Source of the DNA: CAWJEL01 sp964647255
GTDB taxonomy: Bacteria > Chloroflexota > Anaerolineae > CG2-30-64-16
NCBI GenBank assembly: GCA_964647255.1
Contig: CAZYGI010000050.1
Coordinates: forward strand, 1 to 29,964
Reading direction: 5' to 3'
DNA length: 29,964 nt
Positions 1 to 8,565 of this stretch are shown in pieces. Below the pieces are notes generated by a model. That model saw only the letters and a list, made by a program, of their open reading frames with translations, was not told the DNA's origin and searched no databases. Each line of letters opens with the position of its first letter. Positions within the stretch are counted from its first letter, which is position 1. The translations under genes and the position numbers were made by a program.

Positions 1-440
1 CCTGTGCCGGCCAGCTGGCGCAAGTCAATGCCCAGCTCGGCCGCCATGCGCAGCGCGACCGGTGACGCAGCCACCCGGCCGCCCGCGAATTCAGCAACCG
101 CGGCGACCGGCGCAGGAGCCGCGGCGGCCTCGGCTTTTACCTCAGCCTTAGCTTCGCCCTTTGCCTCAGTCTCCGCCTTTGCCGCGCCCTCGTACGCTTC
201 GCCCGGTTCGCCGATCACCGCGATGGGCGTGCCGATCGGGACGCTCTCGCCGGCCTCCACCAGGATCTTCAGAAGCACGCCGGAGCGGAACGCGGGCACC
301 TCGACGCTGGCCTTGTCGGTCTCGACCAAAAGGACGGTCTCGCCCTGCGTCACCGCGTCGCCGGCCTTTTTGATCCACTCGCCCAGCTTGCCTTCCGCCA
401 TGTCAAAGCCCAGTTTGGGCATGGTAATGAGTTCTGCCAT
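1..440 (-). CDS. pdhC: Dihydrolipoamide acyltransferase (E2) of a pyruvate dehydrogenase-type complex, N-terminal part
   Basis: This is the acyl-transfer core subunit, which carries the acyl group from E1 on a swinging lipoyl arm. The visible 146 residues begin with a biotinyl/lipoyl domain (about residues 3-78) holding the lipoylation motif ETDKAS with Lys43. An Ala/Glu/Lys/Pro-rich flexible linker (about 80-115) follows, then the start of the peripheral-subunit-binding domain (RVAASPVALRMAAELGID). The catalytic domain lies beyond base 1. The ATG at 440 is preceded by GGAGGAATTC, a strong ribosome binding site. It is the third gene of the minus-strand operon after E1-alpha and E1-beta, but about 165 bases of repeat separate it from E1-beta. 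Substrate (pyruvate, acetoin or branched-chain 2-oxoacid) cannot be fixed from this fragment; pyruvate is the simplest reading. Confidence 0.9.
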   Translation of the reverse strand, partial: MAELITMPKLGFDMAEGKLGEWIKKAGDAVTQGETVLLVETDKASVEVPAFRSGVLLKILVEAGESVPIGTPIAVIGEPGEAYEGAAKAETEAKGEAKAEVKAEAAAAPAPVAAVAEFAGGRVAASPVALRMAAELGIDLRQLAGT

Positions 441-460
441 GAATTCCTCCTGCTCACGCC

Positions 461-596
461 TGTCACCCTGAACGGGTTAACGGACTAAGTTGCCTTACCC
501 CAATTCATCAGTGAAGGGTCTCTCACGCTGCGGCGAGATTCTTCGCTGCCGTTTCGCCGCAACGGGTATTGAGTCGTTAACCCGCTCAGAATGACA
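461..596. repeat. MITE-like repeat, copy 1, with 22-bp terminal inverted repeats
   Basis: The gap between E1-beta and E2 is almost filled by an element whose ends are inverted copies: 461-482 begins TGTCACCCTGAACGGG and the complement of 575-596 begins TGTCATTCTGAGCGGG; 19 of 22 positions match. The interior contains GAGATTCTTCGC. Related copies lie at 18248-18312 (one end only) and 19174-19327 (complete). No coding capacity is seen. It separates two genes of one operon, so it would be transcribed and could fold into a long hairpin affecting E2 expression; that effect is inference. Confidence 0.75.
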
Positions 597-606
597 ATTC
601 GGACGA

Positions 607-1590
607 CTACTTGAGATACATCACGTCTTTGACGGCGTGGATGATGTCGGGCACCTGGGGCAGGGCCATTTGTTCCAGGCGGCGGTTGTAGGGCAGCGGC
701 ACCTCGGCCTGGGCCACGCGGCGGATCGGCGCATCCAGGTAGTCGAACGCGAGCTCGGTGACGCGCGAGGCGATCTCCGCGCCGATGCCGAATGCGCGCC
801 AGCCTTCTTCCACGACCACGACGCGGTTGGTCTTCTTGACGGACTCAATGATCGGGCGCGTGTCGAGCGGCCGCAGGGTGCGCAGGTCAATCACCTCGGC
901 CTCGATCCCCTGCTTCGCCATCTCGTCGGCCGCCTGGAGCGAGGTCTGGAGCATCTTGGAGTAGGAGACAATCGTGACGTCTTTGCCCGGCCGCTTCACG
1001 TCCGAGACGCCGATGGGCACGAGGAAGTCCTCGTCGTCCGGCACGTCGCCCTTGGCCTGGTACAGCGTCGCGTGCTCGATGAAGAAGACCGGGTCATCGT
1101 CCCGGATGGCGGCCTTCAGCAGGCCCTTGGCGTCGGCCGCGGTGCCCGGTGCGACGACCTTCAGGCCGGGGAAGTGTGCGAACACGACGTCGGGCGTCTG
1201 CGAGTGCGTCGCGCCGAGCTGTCGGCCGCCGCCGCCCACGGTGCGGATCACCAGCGGCACTTTGATCTGGCCGTTGAACATGTAGTGGAGCTTGGCGATA
1301 TGGTTGACGATCTGATCCATCGCCAGGAAGGCGAAGTTGATCGTCATCAGCTCGGCTACAGGGCGCAGACCGGCCAGCGCGGCGCCGGCCGCGGCGCCCG
1401 CGATCACGCCTTCGGCGATGGGGGTGTCCTTCACTCGCTTCTCGCCGAATTCGTCGAGGAAGCCGCGGGTGACGGCATAGGTGCCGCCCCACTTGCCGAT
1501 TTCCTCGCCCATGAGAAAGACCCGCTCGTCGCGGTACATCTCTTCGCGCAGGGCCTGGCTGATGGCCTCACGAACTGTCATGCGTGTCAT
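607..1590 (-). CDS. pdhB: Pyruvate/2-oxoacid dehydrogenase E1 component, beta subunit
   Basis: This is the beta subunit of the thiamine-diphosphate-dependent E1 alpha2-beta2 heterotetramer, which decarboxylates the 2-oxoacid and reductively acylates the E2 lipoyl group. The 327 residues match the usual family length. Visible family features are MTVREAISQALREEM at the N-terminus, the GEEIGKWGGTYAVTRGF segment near residues 27-43, DTPIAEGVIAGAAAG, and the C-terminal transketolase domain with VIDLRTLRPLD and VVVVEEGW. The start at 1590 was chosen over an upstream in-frame start because it begins just after the E1-alpha stop and has AAGAGG upstream; the upstream start would overlap E1-alpha. It is the second gene of the operon, 11 bases after E1-alpha. 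Confidence 0.95.
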   Translation of the reverse strand: MTRMTVREAISQALREEMYRDERVFLMGEEIGKWGGTYAVTRGFLDEFGEKRVKDTPIAEGVIAGAAAGAALAGLRPVAELMTINFAFLAMDQIVNHIAKLHYMFNGQIKVPLVIRTVGGGGRQLGATHSQTPDVVFAHFPGLKVVAPGTAADAKGLLKAAIRDDDPVFFIEHATLYQAKGDVPDDEDFLVPIGVSDVKRPGKDVTIVSYSKMLQTSLQAADEMAKQGIEAEVIDLRTLRPLDTRPIIESVKKTNRVVVVEEGWRAFGIGAEIASRVTELAFDYLDAPIRRVAQAEVPLPYNRRLEQMALPQVPDIIHAVKDVMYLK

Positions 1591-1601
1591 GGCAAAACCT
1601 C

Positions 1602-2582
1602 TTACTGGTGTCCCATCGGGTTGACGAAGACGTGCTCGCACAGCGCTGCGTCGTCCGGCTCCGGGCTTTCCTCGGCAAACTTGACGATCCCGGCCAGCTC
1701 GACCTCGACCGTATTATGGATCTCGTTGAGCTCATCCTGCGTCACCATGTCCTTGGCTTTCATCGTGTCGCCCAGCCGCAGGATTGGATCGCGCTGCCGC
1801 CACTCCTCGATCTCAGCCTTGGTGCGATAGCGTTCGGGGTCGCCCATCGAATGCCCGACATAGCGGTAGGTCATCGCCTCCAACAGCACGGGGCCCTCGG
1901 CGCGCGCCAGATCCAGCGCCTCGCCGATGATCTCATAGGACTGGAAGACATCCTGCCCGTCGAACTGGCGGTGCGCGATGTCGTAGGCGCAGCCCTTCTG
2001 GTAGATATTCGACACCGCCGAGGCCTTGCCGACCTCGGTGCCCATGCCGTACTGGTTATTCTCCACGAGGAACACCACAGGCAGCTTCCACACAGCCGCC
2101 AGGTTAATGGACTCGTGGAAGTAGCCGATGTTGGTGGTGCCTTCGCCCAGCACGCACAGCACCGCATCAGGCTTCTCGTTGTAGCGGATCTCGATGCCGA
2201 CGCCGGTCGCCAGCGGCAGATGCCCGCCGATGATGGCGTGCCCGCCCCAATAGCGGTGCTCGGCGCTGGCGAGGTGCATCGAGCCGCCCTTGCCGCCGCT
2301 CACGCCGGTGGCCTTGCCCAGCAGCTCGGCCATCACCGCCTTGGGATCCAGCCCGCGGGCGATGGCCCAACCGTGATCCCGGTAAGCCGTGAACATGTGA
2401 TCGGTCGGCCGCAGCGCCTTGCAGCCGCCCACGGCGATCGCTTCCTCGCCGATGTAGAGGTGCAAGAACCCGCCGATCTTGCCTTCAGCGTACAATTCGG
2501 CGGCTTTTTCCTCGAATCTCCGGATGAGCACCATCTTGCGGTAGAGTTCGATTAACTCACTTTTGGACAACTCTTTGGCCAC
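1602..2582 (-). CDS. pdhA: Pyruvate/2-oxoacid dehydrogenase E1 component, alpha subunit
   Basis: This is the thiamine-diphosphate-binding alpha subunit of E1; 326 residues, full length. Recognisable segments are LYRKMVLIRRFEEKAAELY, GFLHLYIGEEAIAVG, FTAYRDHGWAIARG, GKGGSMH and a typical C-terminal region with the phosphorylation-loop-like YRYVGHSMGDPERYR. The cofactor motif is GEGTTNIGYFHESINLA...VENN; the family usually has GDG, so Glu147 replaces the usual Asp. The start is GTG at 2582 with AGGAGG about seven bases upstream. It is the first gene of the operon; a promoter-like sequence lies about 50 bases upstream. Acetoin or branched-chain dehydrogenase E1-alpha are alternatives within the same family. 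Confidence 0.95.
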   Translation of the reverse strand: MAKELSKSELIELYRKMVLIRRFEEKAAELYAEGKIGGFLHLYIGEEAIAVGGCKALRPTDHMFTAYRDHGWAIARGLDPKAVMAELLGKATGVSGGKGGSMHLASAEHRYWGGHAIIGGHLPLATGVGIEIRYNEKPDAVLCVLGEGTTNIGYFHESINLAAVWKLPVVFLVENNQYGMGTEVGKASAVSNIYQKGCAYDIAHRQFDGQDVFQSYEIIGEALDLARAEGPVLLEAMTYRYVGHSMGDPERYRTKAEIEEWRQRDPILRLGDTMKAKDMVTQDELNEIHNTVEVELAGIVKFAEESPEPDDAALCEHVFVNPMGHQ

Positions 2583-2630
2583 CTAAAGACCTCCTTTACC
2601 GTTTACATCCTGCCAGCTAGAAGCTGATTG

Positions 2631-2660
2631 ATTATGCCACATGGGAAACGCAAGGGCCAA
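2631..2660 (-). promoter_or_regulatory. Probable promoter of the pdh operon
   Basis: On the minus strand there is a -10-like CATAAT (2631-2636) inside the string GTGGCATAATC, giving an extended TG-n -10. A weak -35-like TTGGCC (2655-2660) lies 18 bases upstream. It would start transcription about 40 bases before the GTG of E1-alpha. The same GTGGCATAATC string occurs in the divergent promoter at 2865-2874. Confidence 0.5.
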
Positions 2661-2844
2661 ACGAAATGGGTTTGTTTTACGAATGCGCTCCGATTGCTTT
2701 GCGCTTTTTTCCCATGGGTTAAGCATAAGCGCAAACGATTCTACGCGATCTCTCGCCCTGGTGCTGTGTGCCACCATACCAAAGCCGAGGCATTCCTGGG
2801 CGGATCTGCGGCCGCGCGTCACCCATTCCGGCGCTCTCCGTGAT

Positions 2845-2873
2845 TTGCCACGCGGGGCCGCCCGTGGCATAAT
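2845..2873 (+). promoter_or_regulatory. Promoter of the ABC-F leader and gene
   Basis: TTGCCA (2845-2850) and CATAAT (2868-2873) are separated by exactly 17 bases, and the -10 is extended (GTGGCATAAT). This is one of the best promoter matches in the window. Transcription would start near 2880, only a few bases before the ribosome binding site of the short upstream ORF, leaving a leader of about 240 bases before the ABC-F start. The stretch 2661-2844 between the two divergent promoters shows no gene that I can support. Confidence 0.6.
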
Positions 2874-2899
2874 CTGGTCCTCACGGAGGATATTGACCC

Positions 2900-2923
2900 A
2901 TGACGGAACTGGTCTCAGCTTAA
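2900..2923 (+). CDS. Seven-codon upstream ORF (putative leader peptide MTELVSA)
   Basis: ATG at 2900 is followed by six sense codons and TAA at 2921-2923, encoding MTELVSA. GGAGG (2885-2889) sits ten bases upstream, an adequate Shine-Dalgarno sequence just after the predicted transcription start. It is followed by stem-loops and a terminator-like hairpin before the ABC-F gene. Short leader peptides of this kind sense ribosome stalling in antibiotic-inducible ABC-F and erm genes. That role here is inference; the ORF, its ribosome site and the hairpins are seen. Confidence 0.5.
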   Translation: MTELVSA

Positions 2924-2930
2924 GGTCTGC

Positions 2931-3036
2931 CCTGCTTCCCGGTCGCCGGGAAACCACCTGGCATGAGCAGGACCCTTCGGGTTTCGTAAACCCGAAAGGT
3001 CTCATCGGCAGGTTCGTGGCGGGGCCGCGCGCCTGC
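2931..3036 (+). promoter_or_regulatory. Structured leader of the ABC-F gene (stem-loops)
   Basis: Three foldings are visible. CCTGCT (2931-2936) pairs AGCAGG (2966-2971) around an inner hairpin TCCCGG (2937-2942) with CCGGGA (2946-2951). Next, GACC plus TTCGGGTTT (2971-2984) pairs AAACCCGAA plus GGTC (2988-3001) with a single mismatch. Third, GCAGG (3008-3012) can pair CCTGC (3032-3036). CCTGCT is present twice (2931 and 3032), so both copies compete for the same AGCAGG. The 3031-3040 segment can also pair with the 5' arm of the downstream terminator. Mutually exclusive pairings like these are expected in an attenuator; which state is 'on' cannot be decided by eye. Confidence 0.45.
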
Positions 3037-3078
3037 TGTGACCTATCTTCTCGTTCATTCAGCGAGCATGTCTCGAAT

Positions 3079-3111
3079 GCCACAGGCTTAGCGCTTGTGG
3101 CGTTGTTGTTT
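3079..3111 (+). terminator. Intrinsic terminator-like hairpin just before the ABC-F start
   Basis: GCCACAGGC (3079-3087) pairs GCTTGTGGC-type arm 3093-3101 as a nine-base-pair stem with one G-T pair and a five-base loop. It is followed immediately by GTTGTTGTTT (3102-3111). It lies between the leader ORF and the ABC-F ribosome site (AAGGGG, 3113-3118), so it would stop transcription before the gene unless disrupted. This position is what one expects of a transcription attenuator. Confidence 0.5.
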
Positions 3112-3123
3112 AAGGGGATTCGC

Positions 3124-4758
<1,635 letters not shown>

Positions 4759-4759
4759 C

Positions 4760-4792
4760 GCGTGGAGCGCCATTCGCTGATTCGCTCAATTC
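4760..4792. repeat. Short heptamer-type repeat, inverted copy of the repeat inside the DUF255 gene
   Basis: The complement of 4760-4792 matches 11325-11356 except for one extra base and one substitution. It parses as 7-bp units (CGTGGAG, CGCCATT, CGCTGAT, TCGCTCA). It lies between the ABC-F stop and the acetyltransferase start. Confidence 0.7.
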
Positions 4793-4794
4793 TG

Positions 4795-4803
4795 TGGCAT
4801 ACT
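4795..4803 (+). promoter_or_regulatory. Extended -10 of the acetyltransferase gene, possibly giving a leaderless transcript
   Basis: GTGGCATACT places an extended -10 (TG at 4795-4796, CATACT at 4798-4803) only six bases before the ATG at 4810. No Shine-Dalgarno sequence fits between them. Transcription would begin at or beside the A of the start codon. I see no clear -35 box. Confidence 0.4.
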
Positions 4804-4809
4804 CAGCCC

Positions 4810-5706
4810 ATGCCTTGGTGGTGGGGTTCACCCGATGAGACGATCGAGGCGCGGCGGGCGGAGCCGGCCGATCGTGCGAGACTCTCCGCCCTGCTGGCCG
4901 AAACGTGGCGGCGACAGGGTCCACTGGCGGCCGAAGAACAGGTGACGCTGCTGGGCAACCGGCTCAGCATGTTGGCCTTTCAGGGCGCGCGGCCCGTGGG
5001 CTTCCTCGGCGTTTCTCCGCGCCTGCCAGCCGGCGATCCGCCGGAACGTTGGGCGGATCTGACGATGGTTGCCGTCGCCGCCGATCGGCCGGTTAACCGC
5101 GTCCTTGGCGTGCTGCTCGATGCCAGCATGCCGGTGCTGCGCGGCCTGGGCTTCACCGGGCTGGCGTGCCTCGCGGGCGAAGGTTGGCTGCGCGACGGTC
5201 TGGCCGCGGCCGGTCTGGTCACGGTGGATCGCGTGTTGGGGTACGCGCGCAGTTTCGGCCGGGGCCAGGTGACCACTGCCGGGGCCGCCCAACTGCGGAT
5301 CGCCAGTGCGTCGGATGCCGATACGGTGCTCGCGATCAACGCGGCGGCCTTCGAGCCGTTCTGGCGCTACGACGACGCGGCGATTTTGACCTGGCTGTTG
5401 ACCTCAGATCACGCCGTGCTGGCTGAAACGGCCGGCCAGCCCGTCGGTTTTGCGCTGACCGCTCAAAACTCCGATTCCGAGTTCGCCTATCTGATCCGGA
5501 TCGGGATTCAACCGGCATTCCGGGGCCGCGGCATCGGCAGGCAGTTGGTGGCCGATGCCATCGCCTACGCGCAGACATCCAGCGCGACCGGCCTGGCGCT
5601 CAATACGCAGGCGACGAACGCGGTCTCGCGGCGGCTCTATGAATCGTTGGGGTTCTCTCTGACCGGCCAGACCCTGGCCGTGATGGTGTTGCCGACGGGG
5701 GCATAG
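4810..5706 (+). CDS. GNAT-family N-acetyltransferase, tandem two-domain
   Basis: A 298-residue protein predicted to transfer an acetyl group from acetyl-CoA to an amine; the substrate is unknown. The C-terminal half (about 160-298) is a full GNAT domain with the acetyl-CoA loop RGRGIGRQL after the strand FAYLIRIGIQPAF and the C-terminal NAVSRRLYESLGF motif. The N-terminal half (about 14-155) looks like a second, degenerate GNAT fold (EARRAEPADRARLSALL, PVGFLGVSP, LGFTGLACL) without a clear glycine loop. ATG 4810 was chosen over an upstream GTG at 4762 because the upstream stretch is a repeat and overlaps the promoter. Convergent with the glycosyltransferase. Confidence 0.8.
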   Translation: MPWWWGSPDETIEARRAEPADRARLSALLAETWRRQGPLAAEEQVTLLGNRLSMLAFQGARPVGFLGVSPRLPAGDPPERWADLTMVAVAADRPVNRVLGVLLDASMPVLRGLGFTGLACLAGEGWLRDGLAAAGLVTVDRVLGYARSFGRGQVTTAGAAQLRIASASDADTVLAINAAAFEPFWRYDDAAILTWLLTSDHAVLAETAGQPVGFALTAQNSDSEFAYLIRIGIQPAFRGRGIGRQLVADAIAYAQTSSATGLALNTQATNAVSRRLYESLGFSLTGQTLAVMVLPTGA

Positions 5707-5707
5707 G

Positions 5708-5749
5708 ACGGGGAGCGGGGAGCGAAGAATTGTTGCTCCGTCTCCCCGT
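5708..5749. terminator. Hairpin between convergent genes, possible bidirectional terminator
   Basis: ACGGGGAG (5708-5715) pairs CTCCCCGT (5742-5749), and GGAGC (5719-5723) pairs GCTCC (5735-5739), leaving an 11-base loop. It fills the 52-bp gap between the stops of two convergent genes. There is no strong T-run on either side, so termination is likely but not certain. The surrounding sequence shows loose 7-bp periodicity (CGGGGAG twice in tandem). Confidence 0.4.
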
Positions 5750-5758
5750 GTCATCGTG

Positions 5759-6916
5759 TCACCCCGTCCCCGTGTACGCCGCGACGAGCTGCTCGCCGAT
5801 CATCTGCCAGTCGAACTGCCGGACCCAAGCCAGGATCTCCGCCCGCGCGGCCGTCCAATCGGTCTGCTGCGCCTGGGCCAAGGCCTGGACCAAGCCGCTC
5901 GCCTCGCCGGGATCGTACAGAAGGCCGCGGCGGCCCGCAATGAGGCCGGGGAATGCGCCGATGGCCGGCGCGATTAACGGCAGGCCGAAGGAGAGCGCCA
6001 GCAGCGCCGCGCCTGATGTGGTGATCTGGCGATAGGGCAACACACAGACATCGGCCGCGTTGAGGAAGGTCTGCACCGACTCCGGGGGCACGAATTCGGG
6101 CAGCAGCCGGATGCGGCCATCCCCGGCCGCCAGCGCGTGGAGCGAGCGCAGATACGCCTCCGAGCCAGGCTTGCCGGCCAGGAGCAGATAAGGACCAGTT
6201 TCCCCCGCGGCGGGCAGCGCCCGGAACGCCGGGAGCAGCTCCTCCAACCCCTTGTAGGGTCGCAGCAGCCCCAGGTTGACGAAGATAAACGCGTCTTGTG
6301 GCAGGCCCAGCGCGGCGCGCGCCTCCGGCCGGCCGATCGTGTTCGGGTAGCTGCTCATGTAGTGGCCGTGCGGCACCACCGCGATCCGGCCGCGCCGCCC
6401 GAACCGCGCCGTGAGCGCCGCGGCCGTGCTGGCGTCGTGGACGTGGATCACATCGGCCAGGCGGATCATCTGCCGCGCACCCCACCGCTCGACCGCACCG
6501 CCATCCTCGTGTGGATCCACATTGTGGACGGTGTAAACGACCCGGCCACCGGCGCGTTGGAAGCGGCGCAACGTGCGGAAGAATCGCTCGAGGCGAAGAT
6601 ACCGCCGCACGGCGTACAGGAGCGGCGCGTTTGCCAGCGACTCGTAGCCGCGACGAAGCACCCGCGCCAGCATACCGCCGGCCTGCTTCAGCCGCCCGGC
6701 CATAATGCGCGGGGGCAGGTCGTATCGTTCCAGCCAGTGCAGGTGGATCACCTCTGGCCGAAACTCGGCCAACGCACCGTCTTCGAGCCGGGATTCGAGC
6801 CGCACGTCCGCCCCGGCCGCGGCCAGACCATCACGCAGCAGCCCGATGTACGGATTCGTCTTGGTCCCGACCGCAGAAAGCAGCAGGACGCGCAGAGGGG
6901 AAGCTGATTCGGACAT
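5759..6916 (-). CDS. Glycosyltransferase, family 4-like (GT-B fold)
   Basis: A 385-residue predicted retaining glycosyltransferase transferring a nucleotide-activated sugar to a lipid or polysaccharide acceptor; acceptor unknown. The N-terminal domain starts LRVLLLSAVGTKTNPYIGLLRDGL and includes VVYTVHNVDPHE. The C-terminal donor-binding domain includes FVNLGLLRPYKGLEELL, LLAGKP and the typical LNAADVCVLPYRQITTSGAALLALSFGLPLI, then a family-like PGLIAGRRGLLYDPG. The start at 6916 (MSESASPL) is preferred over the longer frame from 7024, because a -10 box (TATAAT at 6924-6929) lies only seven bases upstream, implying a leaderless transcript. There are no neighbouring polysaccharide genes to narrow its role. 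Confidence 0.85.
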   Translation of the reverse strand: MSESASPLRVLLLSAVGTKTNPYIGLLRDGLAAAGADVRLESRLEDGALAEFRPEVIHLHWLERYDLPPRIMAGRLKQAGGMLARVLRRGYESLANAPLLYAVRRYLRLERFFRTLRRFQRAGGRVVYTVHNVDPHEDGGAVERWGARQMIRLADVIHVHDASTAAALTARFGRRGRIAVVPHGHYMSSYPNTIGRPEARAALGLPQDAFIFVNLGLLRPYKGLEELLPAFRALPAAGETGPYLLLAGKPGSEAYLRSLHALAAGDGRIRLLPEFVPPESVQTFLNAADVCVLPYRQITTSGAALLALSFGLPLIAPAIGAFPGLIAGRRGLLYDPGEASGLVQALAQAQQTDWTAARAEILAWVRQFDWQMIGEQLVAAYTGTG

Positions 6917-6923
6917 GTCCGGC

Positions 6924-6929
6924 ATTATA
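6924..6929 (-). promoter_or_regulatory. -10 box of the glycosyltransferase gene
   Basis: A perfect TATAAT reads on the minus strand seven bases before ATG 6916. No good -35 box is seen at 16-19 bases. The spacing implies a transcript starting at or next to the start codon. Confidence 0.45.
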
Positions 6930-6955
6930 CAACAGATGCGCGTGAACCGGTGCGA

Positions 6956-6984
6956 TTGCCTTCCCCGGCATCTTGGGGTATAGT
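6956..6984 (+). promoter_or_regulatory. Promoter of the restriction-modification genes
   Basis: TTGCCT (6956-6961) and TATAGT (6979-6984) are 17 bases apart. The methyltransferase GTG at 7019 follows about 28 bases after the expected start. The promoter is back-to-back with the glycosyltransferase promoter. No inverted repeat resembling a controller-protein box is seen here. Confidence 0.5.
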
Positions 6985-7018
6985 GGGCTTGGAAACGCTT
7001 TGATGGGGTGAGATTAAG

Positions 7019-8518
7019 GTGCAACTGGACCTATTTGTGGCTGATGAACTGCGGGTACAAACCGTTAGCGACCTGGCTACCGAGTCTTTCTCGCACGGCA
7101 ACGTGTGTCCTCAGCAGGAACGGTTGGCTCTGGAAACGCGGTATGCTTTGCTGCTTGAAGAAACCGATGAGTTCAGCCGTAAGCTGGTCAGCTACCAGGG
7201 GAACAAGGGCGAGTTAGTTCACGGTTGGATCAGATACAAGGAGGGTTTTTCTGCCCAACTGGTAGCCAATCTGATTCAGAGATTCGGCATTGCGCCGGGT
7301 GATTCGCTCCTGGACCCGTTTGCAGGCTCAGCAACTACGCTGCTGGTTGCAAAATCGTTGGGAATTGATGCCACGGGCATTGAACTGCTTCCGGTCTGCC
7401 ACCTGGCATGGGAAGCAAAGTCGCACGTTTTCGAGTACCGTCTAGAAGAATTGCGGTGGCTTCAAGCTGCACTCGCTGAAACTGAACCAGCCGAAACAGC
7501 CACTCAATTTCCCCATATCCCAATCACTGAGGGCGCGTTTCAAGCCGAAACCGAGCGCGATTTGATGTTCTACACCCACTGGTGCGAAGAAGCGGCAGTC
7601 AGCGCGTTGACCAAAACTTTATGCAAACTGATGCTTTCGAGCATCCTGGAAGAAATTAGCTACACACGCAAAGATGGTCAATATCTGCGATGGGATCACC
7701 GATCCAGCAAAGTCCAGACGCGCAATCAAATTCGACTCGGCGAAGGAAAAAAGCCGATCAAAGAAGTGGACAAAGGACCGCTCCCGAGCGTGAAGGCCGC
7801 TCTCCTCGATGCTTTCGACATTGTCATCGCGGATATTGCGAAACTGCAGCAGATGGATTTTCGGGACAGCCGTCAGGAGTTGATTAAGGGCAATACTCTG
7901 TTTGTCTTGCCGACGCTTGCGCCGGATCAATTCGGGGGCGTGATTACCTCTCCGCCCTACTGCAATCGGTACGATTACACTCGAACTTACGCTTTGGAGA
8001 TCGCCTATCTGGGCGCGGGCCCAGCGATCTCGGATTTGCGCCAGGGCTTGCTTTCTTGCACCGTGGAGAGCAAACCCAAATTGGATTTGCTGGCAGAACA
8101 CTATCGGTCACTCGGCGAACAGGAACGCTACGCCCAAATCCTGAACATCGTTCAAAGCAATCCTGTATTCACAGAGGTCAACCGGGCGCTGCAAACCAGG
8201 TGGGATCGCGGGGAGATCAATAACAAGGGCGTCATGGGCATGGTGCGGCAATACTTCACGGAACTGACCTTCGTATTTGCTGAGCTCCTGCGCACCTGCC
8301 GGCACGGCGCCCATGTGGCTTTTGTCAATGACAATGTGCGATATGGCGGCGAAGTCATCCCCGTTGATGTGCTGACCACCTATCTGGCCGAGGAATTGGG
8401 GTTTGAGCCGGTCAAAGTCTACGTCTTGCCCCAACGCAAAGGCAACAGCAGTCAGCAGATGGAGAAATTTGGGCGAGAGGCTTTGCGCAAAAGCGTGACC
8501 GTCTGGCGGAAGCCGTAA
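7019..8518 (+). CDS. Type II DNA amino-methyltransferase (SPPY class), partner of the adjacent endonuclease
   Basis: A 499-residue S-adenosylmethionine-dependent methyltransferase predicted to protect the recognition site of the next gene's endonuclease. Motif I, LDPFAGSATTLL, has Asp99; catalytic motif IV is SPPY (311-314) in GVITSPPYCNRYDYTRTY. The order AdoMet motif then catalytic motif, with SPPY, fits cytosine-N4 methyltransferases, although adenine-N6 cannot be excluded. About 190 residues between the motifs probably hold the target-recognition region. The start is GTG at 7019 with GGGGTGAG a few bases upstream; no ATG nearby fits better. Base composition is clearly less GC-rich than the flanking genes, shared with the next gene, which suggests horizontal acquisition of the pair. 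Its stop is 47 bases before the endonuclease start. Confidence 0.88.
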   Translation: MQLDLFVADELRVQTVSDLATESFSHGNVCPQQERLALETRYALLLEETDEFSRKLVSYQGNKGELVHGWIRYKEGFSAQLVANLIQRFGIAPGDSLLDPFAGSATTLLVAKSLGIDATGIELLPVCHLAWEAKSHVFEYRLEELRWLQAALAETEPAETATQFPHIPITEGAFQAETERDLMFYTHWCEEAAVSALTKTLCKLMLSSILEEISYTRKDGQYLRWDHRSSKVQTRNQIRLGEGKKPIKEVDKGPLPSVKAALLDAFDIVIADIAKLQQMDFRDSRQELIKGNTLFVLPTLAPDQFGGVITSPPYCNRYDYTRTYALEIAYLGAGPAISDLRQGLLSCTVESKPKLDLLAEHYRSLGEQERYAQILNIVQSNPVFTEVNRALQTRWDRGEINNKGVMGMVRQYFTELTFVFAELLRTCRHGAHVAFVNDNVRYGGEVIPVDVLTTYLAEELGFEPVKVYVLPQRKGNSSQQMEKFGREALRKSVTVWRKP

Positions 8519-8565
8519 CCATCTGCATCTATCAAGACTCATGCACGATCCAGCAGGAGGCGAAG

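Noticed and set aside
637..2555. Long open frames opposite pdhA and pdhB
   Set aside because: They are antisense to clear enzymes and show only composition-driven Arg/Gly/His-rich translations, as elsewhere in this GC-rich window.
2641..3123. N-terminal extension of the ABC-F protein back to 2641
   Set aside because: The frame is open, but it runs through the divergent promoter region, leader hairpins and terminator; the conserved N-terminus starts at 3124 with its own ribosome site.
6917..7018. Controller-protein operator for the restriction-modification genes
   Set aside because: No inverted or direct repeat typical of C-boxes and no small helix-turn-helix gene is present.
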